From contig JADCRB010000001.1 in assembly GCA_021464245.1 (NCBI GenBank), forward strand, positions 8,055,084 to 8,119,083: a stretch of 64,000 nucleotides of DNA, in the 5' to 3' direction. This document shows positions 52,576 to 63,929 of this stretch, in pieces (position 1 is the first letter of the stretch; every line of letters starts with the position of its first letter). This stretch comes from Carallia brachiata. Taxonomy: Eukaryota; Streptophyta; Magnoliopsida; Malpighiales; Rhizophoraceae. The translations under genes were made by a program, and so were the position numbers. The notes beneath the pieces are model-generated. The model saw only the letters and a program-made list of their open reading frames with translations, was not told the DNA's origin and did no database searches.

Positions 52576-53538
52576 TGAGACTAACGACAGTTAGTCAAAC
52601 AAGACGGAACATGTGAAAAGACAACAAAACCCTCGTATATAAAGAAAATGATGGGGCCATCAGGCAAACTCAACCCTAATTTCTTCTTTCCCTCTCAAAC
52701 AGCCGATTCTCTCAAACTTTTGAACCCGAAATCATTCACAATCATCACCAAAATTATTGACTAAAATCTATCAAAGTGTTTAATTATCGAGTAGCCCAGC
52801 ATTCAAAATACTAAAATCTGTCTATTTATTTCGCCTTCTATCTGTTGCAGCCGACCGTCGCCCAAAAGATTCTTGTTTGTTTCCCGACAAAAGAAGCCGT
52901 TGGGGACCATCACTTGTGGGGATTTGGGTTGTTCAGTTTCTCCATTTGAAAAGGTAAGGTTTTCTTTCTTATTATTAGTTTAATTAAAGATTTTTTTTCT
53001 ACTGCAAAAAAAGTAAAATAAATATCATTTTAAATTTTTTTGTGACCTTGCACACCCATTTTGTTTAATCAATTTTTTTTGGACATTTGATTTTCGGTGG
53101 GTATTTGTCTTACACGATTTGGATAAATTTGGACCTTGCATATTCATTTTCGCTAATTTTTTTTTAGACATTGACTAGACAATTTGGAAATTGGATGAAT
53201 TGAGAAGGGGTGAATTTTGGTGGACATTTGTCATAGGCTACCAGACAAACAAAGTGTAATTTGATGCTTCTCAATTTGCTGACCCAAATGATTCGAGAAT
53301 TCCCTTTTCTTATTCTCGAAAAGTTCAAATTTATTTGTTGTAGGTGTTTTAATTAATATTCTGAAGTGTGGGATTACAAAAAGAGCAATTTTTAAACATA
53401 AGTAATTGTTGGGCTAGCTTTAGTGAAGGGAAAGAACGTTATGTTAGTTTTGGAGTTTGGGACCACTTTAATTTTTGTTTTAAGAGTTTGTCCAGTAAGT
53501 TTGTTTATTTCTGAATTTTCTGTTTGACAGGGACCACC

Positions 53539-56500
53539 ATGTTTACTTTTGTCGTCCATTATGGAGACAAACAGGAAGTCTTAGAAATACCAGACAAAGA
53601 CTATGCCAGTTTCATTGAGATTTTAAAGATCTGCAAGTTACTTTTTGATGTGGACAAAAAAGGATTCTCTCTTGCAACTAATAGGAGCATAGAAATTAAA
53701 AATGATGCTGATTTGCTGAAGGTAGTTGATAGTGAGAAGAGTGACAAACTACATTTATACCTCAAAGCAGATTCACACTCCAAGCCTCTACAGTTCAAGC
53801 TACCTGATGCACCTATTAGATCTGAAACCAAAGTTGATGAAGTTCTTTTGCAGCAGTCTGAGTTGTCCAAGATTGCTAGGAATTATGTCTTGTGGAGGCT
53901 TAAAGTTATAGATGAGGGTCCAAGTGGTAAAGATTATGGGAAAACATTTGGAGTTGATGTTCCATTGCAAATCTTGCATCCTGTGAGTGACAAGAATGAG
54001 CAACAGAATAAGGAAAAAGATGATGTGCATGGGCGCAAGGGTGTTAGTCCCAATCCTAGTGAAATGCAGAATCTTAGTGGACAATACACACCTAGTTCTG
54101 GAAAAAAGGTTAAACAACTAGCCAAAAAGTCTGTGGCTAAAACACCAAAGTCTAAGAAAAAGCTGGCTTATAGTGGGCAAACTATTAGTGCTTCACAACC
54201 CAGCAAGGTGACTTCAGATAGTCCTTCTAAGCAGGCTAAGAGCCCTGCAACTAAGAAGCAAGGTGGGTCACAGCCTGGGAAGGTGAGAAAACAAAGTGAA
54301 GAAATAAAGAAAAATGGGAAGAAAACTGAGGAGGGGTCTTGCATCGGTAGGAGTGGAGGACAAAAGCATCCAACTTTAGAAGAGAATGATGAGAGATCTG
54401 ATGATAATGATAGTGACGATTCGGATTTTAGAGTTTCAGATGAAGAGTTTGTGTATACTGAATCCGATGATGATGAGTGGCTAAAAGAAGCTGTTGATGA
54501 GGATAAAATGCTAGATGCAAAAGCAGAAAGGATTGTTGATGGTATTAAACTTGGAGGTGGTTTTGATGGTAGTGACAGTGACGATTGGGACCTGGATAGT
54601 AATGAATCAGATAACACTGGTTCAGATGGAGAAATTTCGGTGGAAGAGGATGGGGAAGAGAAAAAAATTAATTTAAAAAAAGTTGATCCAACTTTTGGGA
54701 TAAAAGGCAAAACATTTAGGCCACAGGAAGGAGGTAGAGTAGTTTTGGAGGTGATGCACATTTTTAAAGATGTGTATCATTTTAGAGAAGTATTGAAAGA
54801 ATATGCAGTTTGGGAAGGCATTAACTTCATTTATAAAAAAAATCAGAAGGAAGCAGTGGGGGCTAAATGTGCTGCAGATGGGTGCCCTTTTTATATATGG
54901 GCTTCTAAGGTAGCTGGTCCTGGGAGTACATTTATGATCAAGAAATTAATCAATAAGCACACTTGTGTCAGGCTGGAGAAAGTTAGGACAGCCACTGCAA
55001 AATGGATAGCAAGGGTTCTGTTGCCTTTCCTTCGTGCAGATCCGGACATGAGCAATGAGCTAATGTTCAAGTGTTTGAAAGAACCCTATGGAGTTGAGCC
55101 ACACCCACATAAGGTGTGGAGGGGTAAGCAAATAGCTATATTGGATTGATAGATCACATCATGATTCTTTCCTCAAGTTGCCCCAATATGTTGACCACCT
55201 AATAGCAACAAATCCTGGGATCATAGCTAAATTCAAATATGTGGAGAGAGATGTGAATGATACTTCCCCGCCCATATTTGAAAGAATATTTATATGTTAC
55301 AAGGCATCTAGGGATGGATTTGTTGATGGTTGTAGGCCATTTATAGGGTTAGATGGATGCTTTTTAAAAGGTCCATATGGTGGTTGTCTTCTTTCAGCAG
55401 TCTCTGTAGATGGCAACATGGGGATCTTCCCAATTGCATTTGCCGTGGTGGAAAAAGAGAGCATTGACAGTTGGAATTGGTTCTTGGACCTTCTACATGA
55501 TGCAATTAGAGATGACATAGAAAGAAAGCCACTTACTTTCATGTCAGATAGACAAAAGGTCAGTAAGTTTTTCTAATTGATGTACTTTCTTTGTAATATG
55601 TTTAACGTCATATAATCTAATCTGTTTTTTATGCTTGGTGTAGGGAATTATAAATGCTGTAGATAAACACTTTGGTTGGGCAGTTCATAGAAAATGTGCT
55701 AGGCATTTGTATGCAAATTTTAGATGTAAATGGCCTGGTTTAGAGTTAAGAAAGCTATTTTGGATGCATGTAAGTCATACTGTCATAGTGACCACCAGAA
55801 GGCTATGCATGAAATTGCTATGGTTGTTGGAAATGATGATCCTGTTAAGTGGCTTAGGCACACAAAATCAGAAGAGTGGTGTAGATGGACATATGATGAG
55901 AGAGTGAAGTGTAACCATGTTACCAATAACATGACAGAATCCTTTAACCATTGGATTGGAAAATTTAGAAATAAACCCATCCTCACACTCTTAGAAAATA
56001 TTCGAATGAAATTGATGGCTAGACTGCATAGGCGATATGCCAAGGCTGCATCTTGGCAGGGTAGGGTCACACCAAAAGTGAAGGAAATGTTAGAAAAGGT
56101 ATCCACAGCTGCTAGGTTTTTGAAGTTGGTGCCAGCAAGTAATGAAGAATTTCAGGTCATTGAAGAATCTGATAAGTTTTCAGTAAATTTGAAAACAAAG
56201 AATTGTAGTTGTAGAGCATGGATAGTGAGTGGGATTCCATGCAAGCATGTTGCAGCTTGTGCAAACTATATGAGGATGAACTTGGAGGATCTATGTGATG
56301 ATTATTTCACTGTGAAGAACTATCTTGCTGCCCACAAGAATATGATCCACCCTCTTTTTGAAACAAACTTGGATCTTATTGAGGGAGCTAAACGGATACA
56401 ACCTCCTCCCTTGAAGAGGAAACCTGGCAGGCCAAAAAGGTTGAGGACAAGGGAAAAGGGTGAGGAGAAACAACCCCGGATGAGGTCTTGCACAGTAACA

Positions 56501-56888
56501 TGTGGGAGATGTAAGAAATATGGACACAATGCGAGAACATGTAAAGAGGTAAGTAATTAATATTATATATATATATATATTCTAATGTAATATGCACTTA
56601 GTTTAATTTACAAAATGGTGGTATGCAGCCTGTACCTGGGGGCAGTACAACTCCTAATACCCGACAAGGTAAAAAGAGAAAACAAACTAGCAAAGGTGAT
56701 GGTAAGAAGTCAAAAAAGGTACATCTTATTTATGTATTTTTGTGTTGCTGTTTATTTAGTTCAATTATTAGTAAATCCTCAATTATGTTTATGCTTTATT
56801 TTAGGATCATAACTTGCCATCTCAAGGAGCCTCACAAGAAGCTAGTATATCTCATTCACAGCCATCAGCATCACAACAAGCCCAATGA
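53539..56888 (+). pseudogene. MULE transposase (mudrA-type) with two frameshifts
   Basis: Cuts and pastes MULE DNA. A 5'-UTR intron (52954-53530) precedes the ATG at 53539. Coding exons: 53539-55558, 55644-56548, 56629-56718 and 56805-56888. Order of domains: PB1-like region (1-80), Lys-rich then very acidic Asp/Ser/Glu linker (150-385), MuDR N-terminal Cys/His DNA-binding domain (KCAADGCPFYIW, INKHTC), DDE catalytic core (LDGCFLKGPYGG, MSDRQK, NNMTESFNHWI), SWIM zinc finger (CSCRAW, PCKHVAAC), an AT-hook-like KRKPGRPKR, and a CCHC knuckle (CGRCKKYGHNARTC). Frame is lost near 55150-55175, where a TGA ends the first part before LPQYVDHL, and again near 55768 (FWMH to ACKSY). Otherwise well conserved, so recent activity or assembly indels are likely. 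Confidence 0.85.
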
Positions 56889-56891
56889 ATT

Positions 56892-57368
56892 TTATGGTAT
56901 GTTAAAATATGTATCCTTAATATGCAATTTATTTAAATAAATAACAATTGAAACAATGATTAACACATAAAGTATGAGTGTACAACATATCAAAATCAGC
57001 CCAATCATCTTAACATAAGTAGTTTGCATTCCTAAGTTATGTATTTTGTTATTTAACTTCCTAAGCTCTACTCTCACTAATTGCACTTCACCCATTATAG
57101 ATGTTATGTCCACTTCAGTTTCTATTCTTGTTGTTGGATACTGAGTTTCATTAGCTTCTGCATGCTCTTCACTTTGCTTGTAAATGGGTACACACCAGCC
57201 TAGGAAGCTTGCACTGCAGTTCCTATCTTCACAGCAATAATATAGCTTATTTTTATTCTTTTCTGACTCACTCACTTTCACTGCTGCTCTTTTCTTGCAT
57301 GTTTTGCATGAAATATTTCTGAACTTTGGCCCTTCAAAATTCATGGAGTTTGCGCTGGACATGGACAT
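56892..57368 (-). CDS. GRF-type zinc-finger and transmembrane protein carried by the MULE
   Basis: An open 158-residue frame starting MSMSSANS. Residues about 21-57 form a GRF-like zinc finger: CKTCKK, then YYCCEDRNC and FLGWC. A short polar linker and heptad-like region follow (about 85-115, LVRVELRKLNNKI), then a strong transmembrane segment near 121-145 (GLILICCTLILYVLI), leaving a short tail. Similar GRF plus coiled-coil plus C-terminal membrane-anchor proteins are abundant and mostly uncharacterised in plants. The gene ends 3 bp from the transposase stop, tail-to-tail, and its promoter lies next to the right TIR. Being inside both TIRs it travels with the element. Function is unknown; a single exon with no disruption was seen. 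Confidence 0.7.
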   Translation of the reverse strand: MSMSSANSMNFEGPKFRNISCKTCKKRAAVKVSESEKNKNKLYYCCEDRNCSASFLGWCVPIYKQSEEHAEANETQYPTTRIETEVDITSIMGEVQLVRVELRKLNNKIHNLGMQTTYVKMIGLILICCTLILYVLIIVSIVIYLNKLHIKDTYFNIP

Positions 57369-57809
57369 TTTGTTGGCTTCAAATAAAGATTTTGCTGTTT
57401 TTTGCTGTAAAAGGGGGAGCTACCTGGCTGTAATTGAAGTTTCTGGCGTGTTGAAGGAGGTTGTGAACGATGAAATTGTGTTGCTGTTTTGCTGTAAAAA
57501 AAGAGATGACTATTTGGGTTTTTGAAGGAGGTTGAGAAGGATGCTGGTGCTGGTTTTTATAATGTAGGTCCAACGGTGCTTTGGCTGGAGAATCCAACGG
57601 TTTTTTTTGCTTTTGCAGATAATAGACATATTTTGTTGTTTTGTAGCAGCCTATTGTTCTCTATTTTTGTTGACCCAACGGCTATATTTAGTCAATTATG
57701 TATTTAGGGTATTTTGGACCCTTTGTGGCAATTATAATGGCATTTTTGTTATTAAAATGGATGTCTACAAACGGCTCTTTAACGGAGTATGTTTTTTGTA
57801 ACCGCATTC

Positions 57810-57882
57810 ATAATTTAGTATGTTTTCTGTAATTTCTTAATACGGTATGTTTTTGATAGATACAGTGAAGGATGTTTTTTCT
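57810..57882 (-). repeat. MULE right terminal inverted repeat, outer end degenerate
   Basis: Read inward on the minus strand, the order CATCCT, ACATACCGTATTA, AGAAATTACAG, AAAACATA matches the left end. The outermost nine or so bases expected from the left end are missing or merged with the AAAAATTATC start of the 220-bp repeat. Confidence 0.65.
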
Positions 57883-58102
57883 AAAAATTATCGAAAATTC
57901 CACATTATGTATGAAGAGTATAAATTTTCTTAGAAAACAAAAATTTTCTAGAATAATATAAACATAAAAACATGAAATTTGAAAAACACATCTATCTTTT
58001 CAACTTGTGTGTTCGACTAGCACACAAGACGTACGGTAATCCATTCACAAGGTAATCTGTGAAGAATCATCCACTGGCAAGTTTTCAATTCCTTGCAAAA
58101 TG
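57883..58102 (+). repeat. 220-bp flanking direct repeat, right copy
   Basis: Copy of 52275-52494 with one substitution. The base before it is the MULE right end; the bases after it (AGTATTTCC) are presumed original flank. Confidence 0.95.
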
Positions 58103-58109
58103 AGTATTT

Positions 58110-59529
58110 CCATTCTTTCAATAGTCAAATTTAAATTAATTTTCTTCGATCGGAGTAACTAAAAAAGGAAATTATTCAATACCAAAGAATTGTTGAATTC
58201 CTCTCACTAATATCCTCATACTAAGCATACTTACTTTGTTTTTTTTTTTTTTTCTGACTGAACGTACTTACTTTGTTGAGACTGAGACCCTAAGAATTTC
58301 ATATTCAGCATGTATTATAGTGTAATTAGTGGAAAGATTAAATTACACAAGCACACAAGTATGAAGGGAATAGATAAAACACAAGAAGAGAAATAAGCCA
58401 ACTACAAAGCAAAAGGAGTTGATAAAACTCAATTGAGAAACATCATACGAACAATTCACTATAGGATAAGAAGGCTCTTAGGTTCAGTAATGTTTATTGA
58501 AGATCAAATCATGGAACTTGAAAATTGACGAGTCAATGGATTATAAAGCAGAGGAATGCAATGAAGGATCCATTGACAGCCAACCTTTAGAGACTGTTGC
58601 ACTGAACCAGTGATGATTTAAATGACGAATAATACGTTGTTAAAAAGATATCTGTGTTTAAAGCGACCAACGATACAATAGTCAAAATTGCGTGGAGAGA
58701 GTTATGATCGAAATCAGGTCAAAAAAAAAAAAGTTATGATCGAAATGTTAAAGAATACTAAAATTGTAATTATAGACTATATGAGTTAACTTCTCAAAGA
58801 TGTCATAGACAATTAGAGTTAAATAAGTGATGAGTTACACATTAAAAAGGAAAAAATTTAGAAGACATAAAAATAGTTATAGGGTAGTTATAGATAATGA
58901 AAAAAAATTTTAATAAAAAAGAATGAAAATAAAAAAAGGAATTTGGATAAAATTGTAGAAAGAATGAAAGTTATTTGAAAGACATTTAAGAAAATTAATA
59001 CAGATAGAACAAAAAAAAAAACAAAAAGAAAGAAAAGAAATCTAGCAGAACAAGAAAGAACTCATTGGAGTATAAAATAAGTCGAGAGAATAGAGCAGTC
59101 GATCAGATCAGTGGCATCAGTGAACAGTGTGAATCACACAAATCAAATTCTTGATGGGGAAACAAGGTTTTAAGACCACACAGTAGAGTTCCTATAAACG
59201 AGAGAAAAAGAAAAAGAAAAATACACTCCCTAAAAAGCATTCCACGGAGAAAAATATTTCAATAAATTTTTGTACAAAGTCAACATTGCTTAGCATGTAA
59301 GTATACGATTACTTCGCTTCGACAAGGACTCGACCACAGTATTAAAAACGTTATCAGTTTTTGTGTGGTTAAATAATAAATCTTTGTTTTTATATAAAAA
59401 ATTACAAATTTAAATTTTTGTTGAATGAGATAATCAGGCTAAAAGTACTTTAATTTTGTATAATTATTAACTGCTTATGCTGAAATTTGCTCTCCCGTCA
59501 GTTCAAAATTAATAATTCATTTTATATGT
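58110..59529. other. intergenic spacer
   Basis: AT- and purine-rich with A-runs (58720-58735, 58990-59040). No gene, repeat border or RNA gene is recognised. Confidence 0.5.
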
Positions 59530-59546
59530 TGATTCAATGTAATTCT

Positions 59547-60601
59547 TTTTTGACAGAAAAAGAAATCATTGCATTAAATCATATGATTCCGTACATAAGT
59601 CCGATGCGAAGGCATCGAAAACACCTGCACCAGAGCAGGAAAGAGACAAGGCAACAAAGGCCTACTAAAATGGTCATAAAGACCGCTAATGGAACACAAC
59701 GTCCATTTTGACAAACCCTATACATGAGGGAAATTACCGGATTAAAACTAAACCTATCTAAAATTAAAATTTCAGACAAGCACAGATTCACCGTAGAAAG
59801 CTACACCAAGCAGCAAATACCGCCATTCGACGGACTAATAACGGAAATCGACCAAAAACCTCCAGCAACGATTTCCGAATAAACTGAACTAATGATAATA
59901 AACACATTAGCAAGACAAATCACCCAATTCAAAATAAACAACCAAAAGATAATCCAGGCAGCTACAGCAGTAGCGGTGGTGGGCGGCGCCGGCGCCGGCA
60001 TAGGCGCAAGCAGCAGTAACTGAGACTTTAGCGCCAGCAGAGGCATGTCCAACAGCAACTGAAAAGTAATCGCCGGCGGGATAAGTGCAGGCGGCGACAA
60101 AGGCAGCTGAGAGGGAGGCGTCGCAGGACTTTGCAACAGGTTAGCCTCCGATGGCCTTGCCGGAAGCCGGTACGGCGGCTTCGGCTTTTGAAGCTCTGTC
60201 GGGGGCGGCGGTGCCAGCAACCGGTAAGACGGCACCGGCACCAAATGTGGCGGCGGAGACGGCAGCGCTCCCGGTGAAGACGGTGGTGCCGACGTCGGAG
60301 AAACCGGCAAAAGTGGCGAAAATGGAGGCAGACCACTGGAGAGTGTAGATCGGGGCCTCGGACGGCCGTGGGTGACGTTATTACGGCTTGATCTAGCCGG
60401 AAATGAGCCAACACACCACAACAAGAGAAAACTTGGGGGTAAGACAGAAAGAGAGAACTGGACAGGAGGAAACAGAAGAACGAGGGTGGGGGTTGCTGAG
60501 GCCTGGCCGACGGGGGTGGCTAGCCACCCCTGCCGGCCAGGAGGGTGGTTTTTTGCAGAGAGGGTCAGGAGAATTTAGAGAGAGAGAGAGAGAGAGGGGC
60601 G
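59547..60601 (-). mobile_element. GC-rich non-autonomous retroposon with perfect 17-bp target duplication
   Basis: TGATTCAATGTAATTCT occurs at 59530-59546 and at 60602-60618, precisely bracketing 1055 bp. On the minus strand the element begins with a pyrimidine/CT-repeat leader, has a GC-rich proline/arginine-type middle, then a T-rich 3' region ending TTTCTGTC plus a short A-run. This is the hallmark of target-primed reverse transcription. Minus-strand frames (up to 207 codons, very Pro-rich) contain no reverse transcriptase, so it must be mobilised in trans, probably by an L1-type LINE. Perfect flanks indicate recent insertion. Confidence 0.8.
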
Positions 60602-60619
60602 TGATTCAATGTAATTCTA

Positions 60620-61500
60620 TTAAATAAATCTTTAAAATATTAATTTTATTTATCTTTTTGACAAACCCAATCATAGTCTTGAGTGTTGCTTGTACAGTTG
60701 TCCCACACACTGACATACGCGACAACAGCTACGCCCTTTGGTTTCAACTTGCACGTTTCCCCTTGGTACTACAAAGTCAAAGTATTACGGGAACATTAAT
60801 GGCCAAACCTTTCAATCTAAACGCACGGCCAAAATATCTTAGCCTAAAAAAACCTTCTAAATTTTTTTTAATTAATATAATTAAATATAATATAAATAAA
60901 ATATTTTAATTTTAATTTTTTTTATTAAAAAATAAATAATATGACTATACATTTGAATCAAACGTACACTTATATAATAATCCTCAATTATTACAACTGG
61001 TACAAGGATAAAGATGAAAGAAAATAATTCATACAAAAATTTAATTATTTTATTTAAATTATTTTGAAGTGATATAAATTATTTAATAATTAAATTTTAA
61101 AAAATAAATATAAATAAATTATTAAATATTAATAATAAAATTACTTTAATTTAATTTAAATAAAATTATTTAGTATTACTTATTTTTTTTATTAAAATTA
61201 ACTTTTTCATTTTTTATTTAAATTAAATGGTCAATTTTATCTATAATATTTTTATATTTATTTACTTATAATTCAAAAAAAATTTATTAAATTTTACTTA
61301 TTATGTTATTTTTGTTAAACTAATTATATTTACTAGACACTTTTTCCATTAACAGTATTGACGTATCACATTCTTTGGTGCCACGTCAGCTCAAACTTGT
61401 TATGTTAGTATGTCATGTTGTCAACTATCTTTGATTACGTAATATGCTGAAAATTATTTTTTTTAAAAAAATTTTATTAATTTTTATATTTAAATAAAAA
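60620..61500. other. AT-rich spacer
   Basis: Long AT tracts with no recognisable gene or element border. Confidence 0.5.
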
Positions 61501-61513
61501 AATAAAAAATTTC

Positions 61514-61516
61514 TTT

Positions 61517-61551
<35 letters not shown>

Positions 61552-62200
61552 CTCCGTCTTCTTCTGTCGTTTCAGCTCTTTTCTCGGCGACGTCGCAAGC
61601 TCGAGTGCCATTGCCACACGCCACATGGCCACCATCCTCTTCAGGCTTACCAACGCCAACGCCAACGCCAACTTCACGAAACCTCGGGTATAGAGCCGTG
61701 CAGTTTTCTCTGAACCTCTCGAAGTAATAGATGCACTCATCAACGCCGTTGGTCTGGGAAGGTAGATGCAGTCCCAATGTCGAGCTCGCCAACGCCAAGT
61801 TCTGATGTTTCGTCGCGGTGAAGTCGCCGACCTTTGCAACGAAACATCAGAAATCGACGCGTCCTTGGTTGGGGAAGGTGGATCGGCGACCGGGGAGTCG
61901 AAATCTGAGGCTCCCAAGCTTCGACGATGACCGGAGATGGTGAACTCGACCCGGGCAGACAACGGGAGAAACCTTCGGACCTTTGTAGATCTGGGGCGTT
62001 CCAGTAACTTTTCCGGCGCGTGAGTGCCGGATTCGAGGAGATCCGCATCCGACGTTGCTGGGAACGGTTTCTGATGATGAACACGGCCCATAAGACGGCG
62101 AGTACGGTTGCTATCCGACGACGGTGAGGCGGTTTCTGTGGTGGTCGACGGTGGGGCTTTGCCAGCAGTAACTTTTGCTTTCTTTTTTTCTTTATTTGTT
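61514..62200. other. GC-rich block with CT microsatellite, probably another retroposon
   Basis: Begins with a (CT)n run at about 61515-61551, is GC-rich, and ends with T-rich sequence and an A-run at about 62200-62207. AAAAAATTT occurs at both edges (about 61505 and 62203) but is too simple to prove a target duplication. A GCCAAC unit repeats near 61648-61670. A 204-codon minus-strand frame runs across it, rich in Ser/Arg and without a domain. Layout resembles the proven retroposon at 59547-60601 but on the plus strand. Confidence 0.35.
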
Positions 62201-62209
62201 AAAAAAAAT

Positions 62210-63800
62210 TTGAAAACAATTATAAAAAAATATTAAACAAATTAATGAGAAAATTTCGCAAAAAATTAATTTTCATCGTCAATCTTTGATGATGTGGCAT
62301 CCTAAAATGGCTTGTTTGTTTGGATGCGGCACCGCATTTGATGTCACGTCAATATAATTAATTGAAAAAAGATTAATAGGTATTTTTTAGTTTAACAGAA
62401 ATAATGTCTTAGACATGATTTTAAAAAAGAAATTATGAATAATAAATAATAAATATAAAATATTTTGAATAAAATTAATTATTAAATATTTTATTTATAT
62501 CTAGGCAATCTAATTATATTTGAGTGGAAACTGCTTTTCTTCATTTACGACAGAATTAAATTCTATGTCTTGAAAGAGAATTGAAAAGTCATTAGGATTT
62601 AGGAATAAGTTTTCACAAATTTACTCATAGAGAGAATTTGACTAATTAATTCATTTTTGCAAAAGTTTCTCACTTAATCTCATTTATAACATTTTCATCA
62701 AATGTGGCAACAGATGACCTGACTCGAATCAACAGATCCATTCCGAATCTTAACCAAATTCAAAACTCAAATAACACTAATTCTGAATATCTTGATTTGA
62801 AATTGACTTAATTTGCCTTTTTTTTTTTAGTATAATGTTAATTAAATCATATTTAGATTAATTGTCATTAATTAATGTTATTGCTGCTGATAACTAAAAT
62901 AATATTATAATATTTAATTAAATTGATATTTATTTATTATTTAAATAATAAAATTATTATTTTTTATATTATATTTTTATTTTATTACCATAAATATTTC
63001 TAATGGAGTAAGGAGTTAGGGTATAATATGTGATGTATTTAGTCTAAAAAAATATTTATTAGCAGTTGATTGATATAAAAAGTAGGTTTAAGCTACTTTT
63101 TCTTTTAGATTTAAGATATGTTTTTATTTTGCAGTATTTCTTAACAAACTGTAATGATAAATATTTAAAAATTGTATAATGAAATATTTAAAATTTATAA
63201 TTATGAAAAAAATCACTAATCTTTTTTTTATTTAACGATATTAAAAAAATTAAAATATTAATCAAACACTTATTCTCTTATTTTTTAAAAGAAAAAATAT
63301 CAATACACTATCTAAAAATGAAATCAAACATCCTTTAGCATACTTTATAAATTGATTTATTGATAATATCTAAAATTTTAAATTAGATTTCTTTTTGACC
63401 AAAAAAATTTACATTTTTTTAATGAGAAAAAATTTACATTAGTTATCTTTATAAAAAAATTTGTAAATTATTAGTATTTGGAAGAAATTTTTAAGGGCAT
63501 ATTTGTTGTGCTTTTTTTTGTGGAAAAGAAAAAAAATTATAATTATTACTTTTTATTTTTTATTTTTTTCTTAACTTTTTATACTTATCTAAATAACTTA
63601 TTTTCTTCATCATTTTTCTTTTACAAATTATTATTCATTTTTTTATATTTATTTTCATAATTTTTTTATTTATCTAAATAATTTATTTTTTTCACTATTT
63701 TCTTTCTCATTTTCCATATTTCCCTACCTTTCCAAGACAAACACACCGTAAGTCTTTGTGGATTTGAAATACATAGAAAATGTATACATTTTAAAGTCCT
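62210..63800. other. AT-rich spacer upstream of the desaturase
   Basis: AT-rich with a T-rich low-complexity stretch at 63500-63715 similar to 50300-50560. No gene is supported. Confidence 0.5.
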
Positions 63801-63819
63801 CTGACTAGACGGAAACTGA

Positions 63820-63880
63820 GAATATAATACACAAGATTCGGAGAAAGCCACAAACTCTCTCTCTCTCTCTCTCTCTGTAA
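63820..63880 (+). promoter_or_regulatory. core promoter/leader of the desaturase gene
   Basis: AATATAATACAC at about 63821 is TATA-like, and a (CT)n pyrimidine tract at about 63856-63875 lies 55 bp before the ATG, where plant 5' leaders often have a Y patch. Confidence 0.35.
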
Positions 63881-63929
63881 CCCGACAAAATATCTCTTCC
63901 TTTGACAACGACCCCATATTGCTGCAGAA

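Larger units (their letters stand above)
52495..57882 (+). mobile_element. Mutator-like element (MULE), 5.39 kb, two genes
   Basis: Bounded by imperfect terminal inverted repeats of about 65-80 bp. The left end (52495-52575) and the reverse complement of 57815-57882 share CATCCT, CATACCGT, AGAAATTA and AAAACATA in order. Inside are a mudrA-type transposase gene on the plus strand and a GRF zinc-finger gene on the minus strand. Instead of the usual 8-11 bp target duplication, 220-bp direct repeats flank it. The right terminus lacks the final GGGTAATTT-complement and fuses to AAAAATTATC of the repeat. The transposase is broken, so the element is probably non-autonomous now. Confidence 0.85.

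Noticed and set aside
54168..54761. 197-codon Ser-rich minus-strand frame in the MULE
   Set aside because: Antisense reading of the Asp/Ser/Glu/Lys-rich transposase linker; composition explains it.
52275..58102. 220-bp repeats read as LTRs of a retrotransposon
   Set aside because: The interior encodes a DDE MULE transposase between inverted repeats, not reverse transcriptase, and the repeats lie outside the TIRs and lack TG...CA ends.
59801..60424. 207-codon Pro-rich minus-strand frame
   Set aside because: Lies inside the retroposon at 59547-60601; Pro/Ser/Leu low complexity from GC-rich DNA, with no extensin or arabinogalactan signal peptide.
61477..62091. 204-codon minus-strand frame
   Set aside because: Crosses the (CT)n microsatellite (Glu-Arg repeat) and a GCCAAC repeat; no domain, and the neighbouring frames are equally open.
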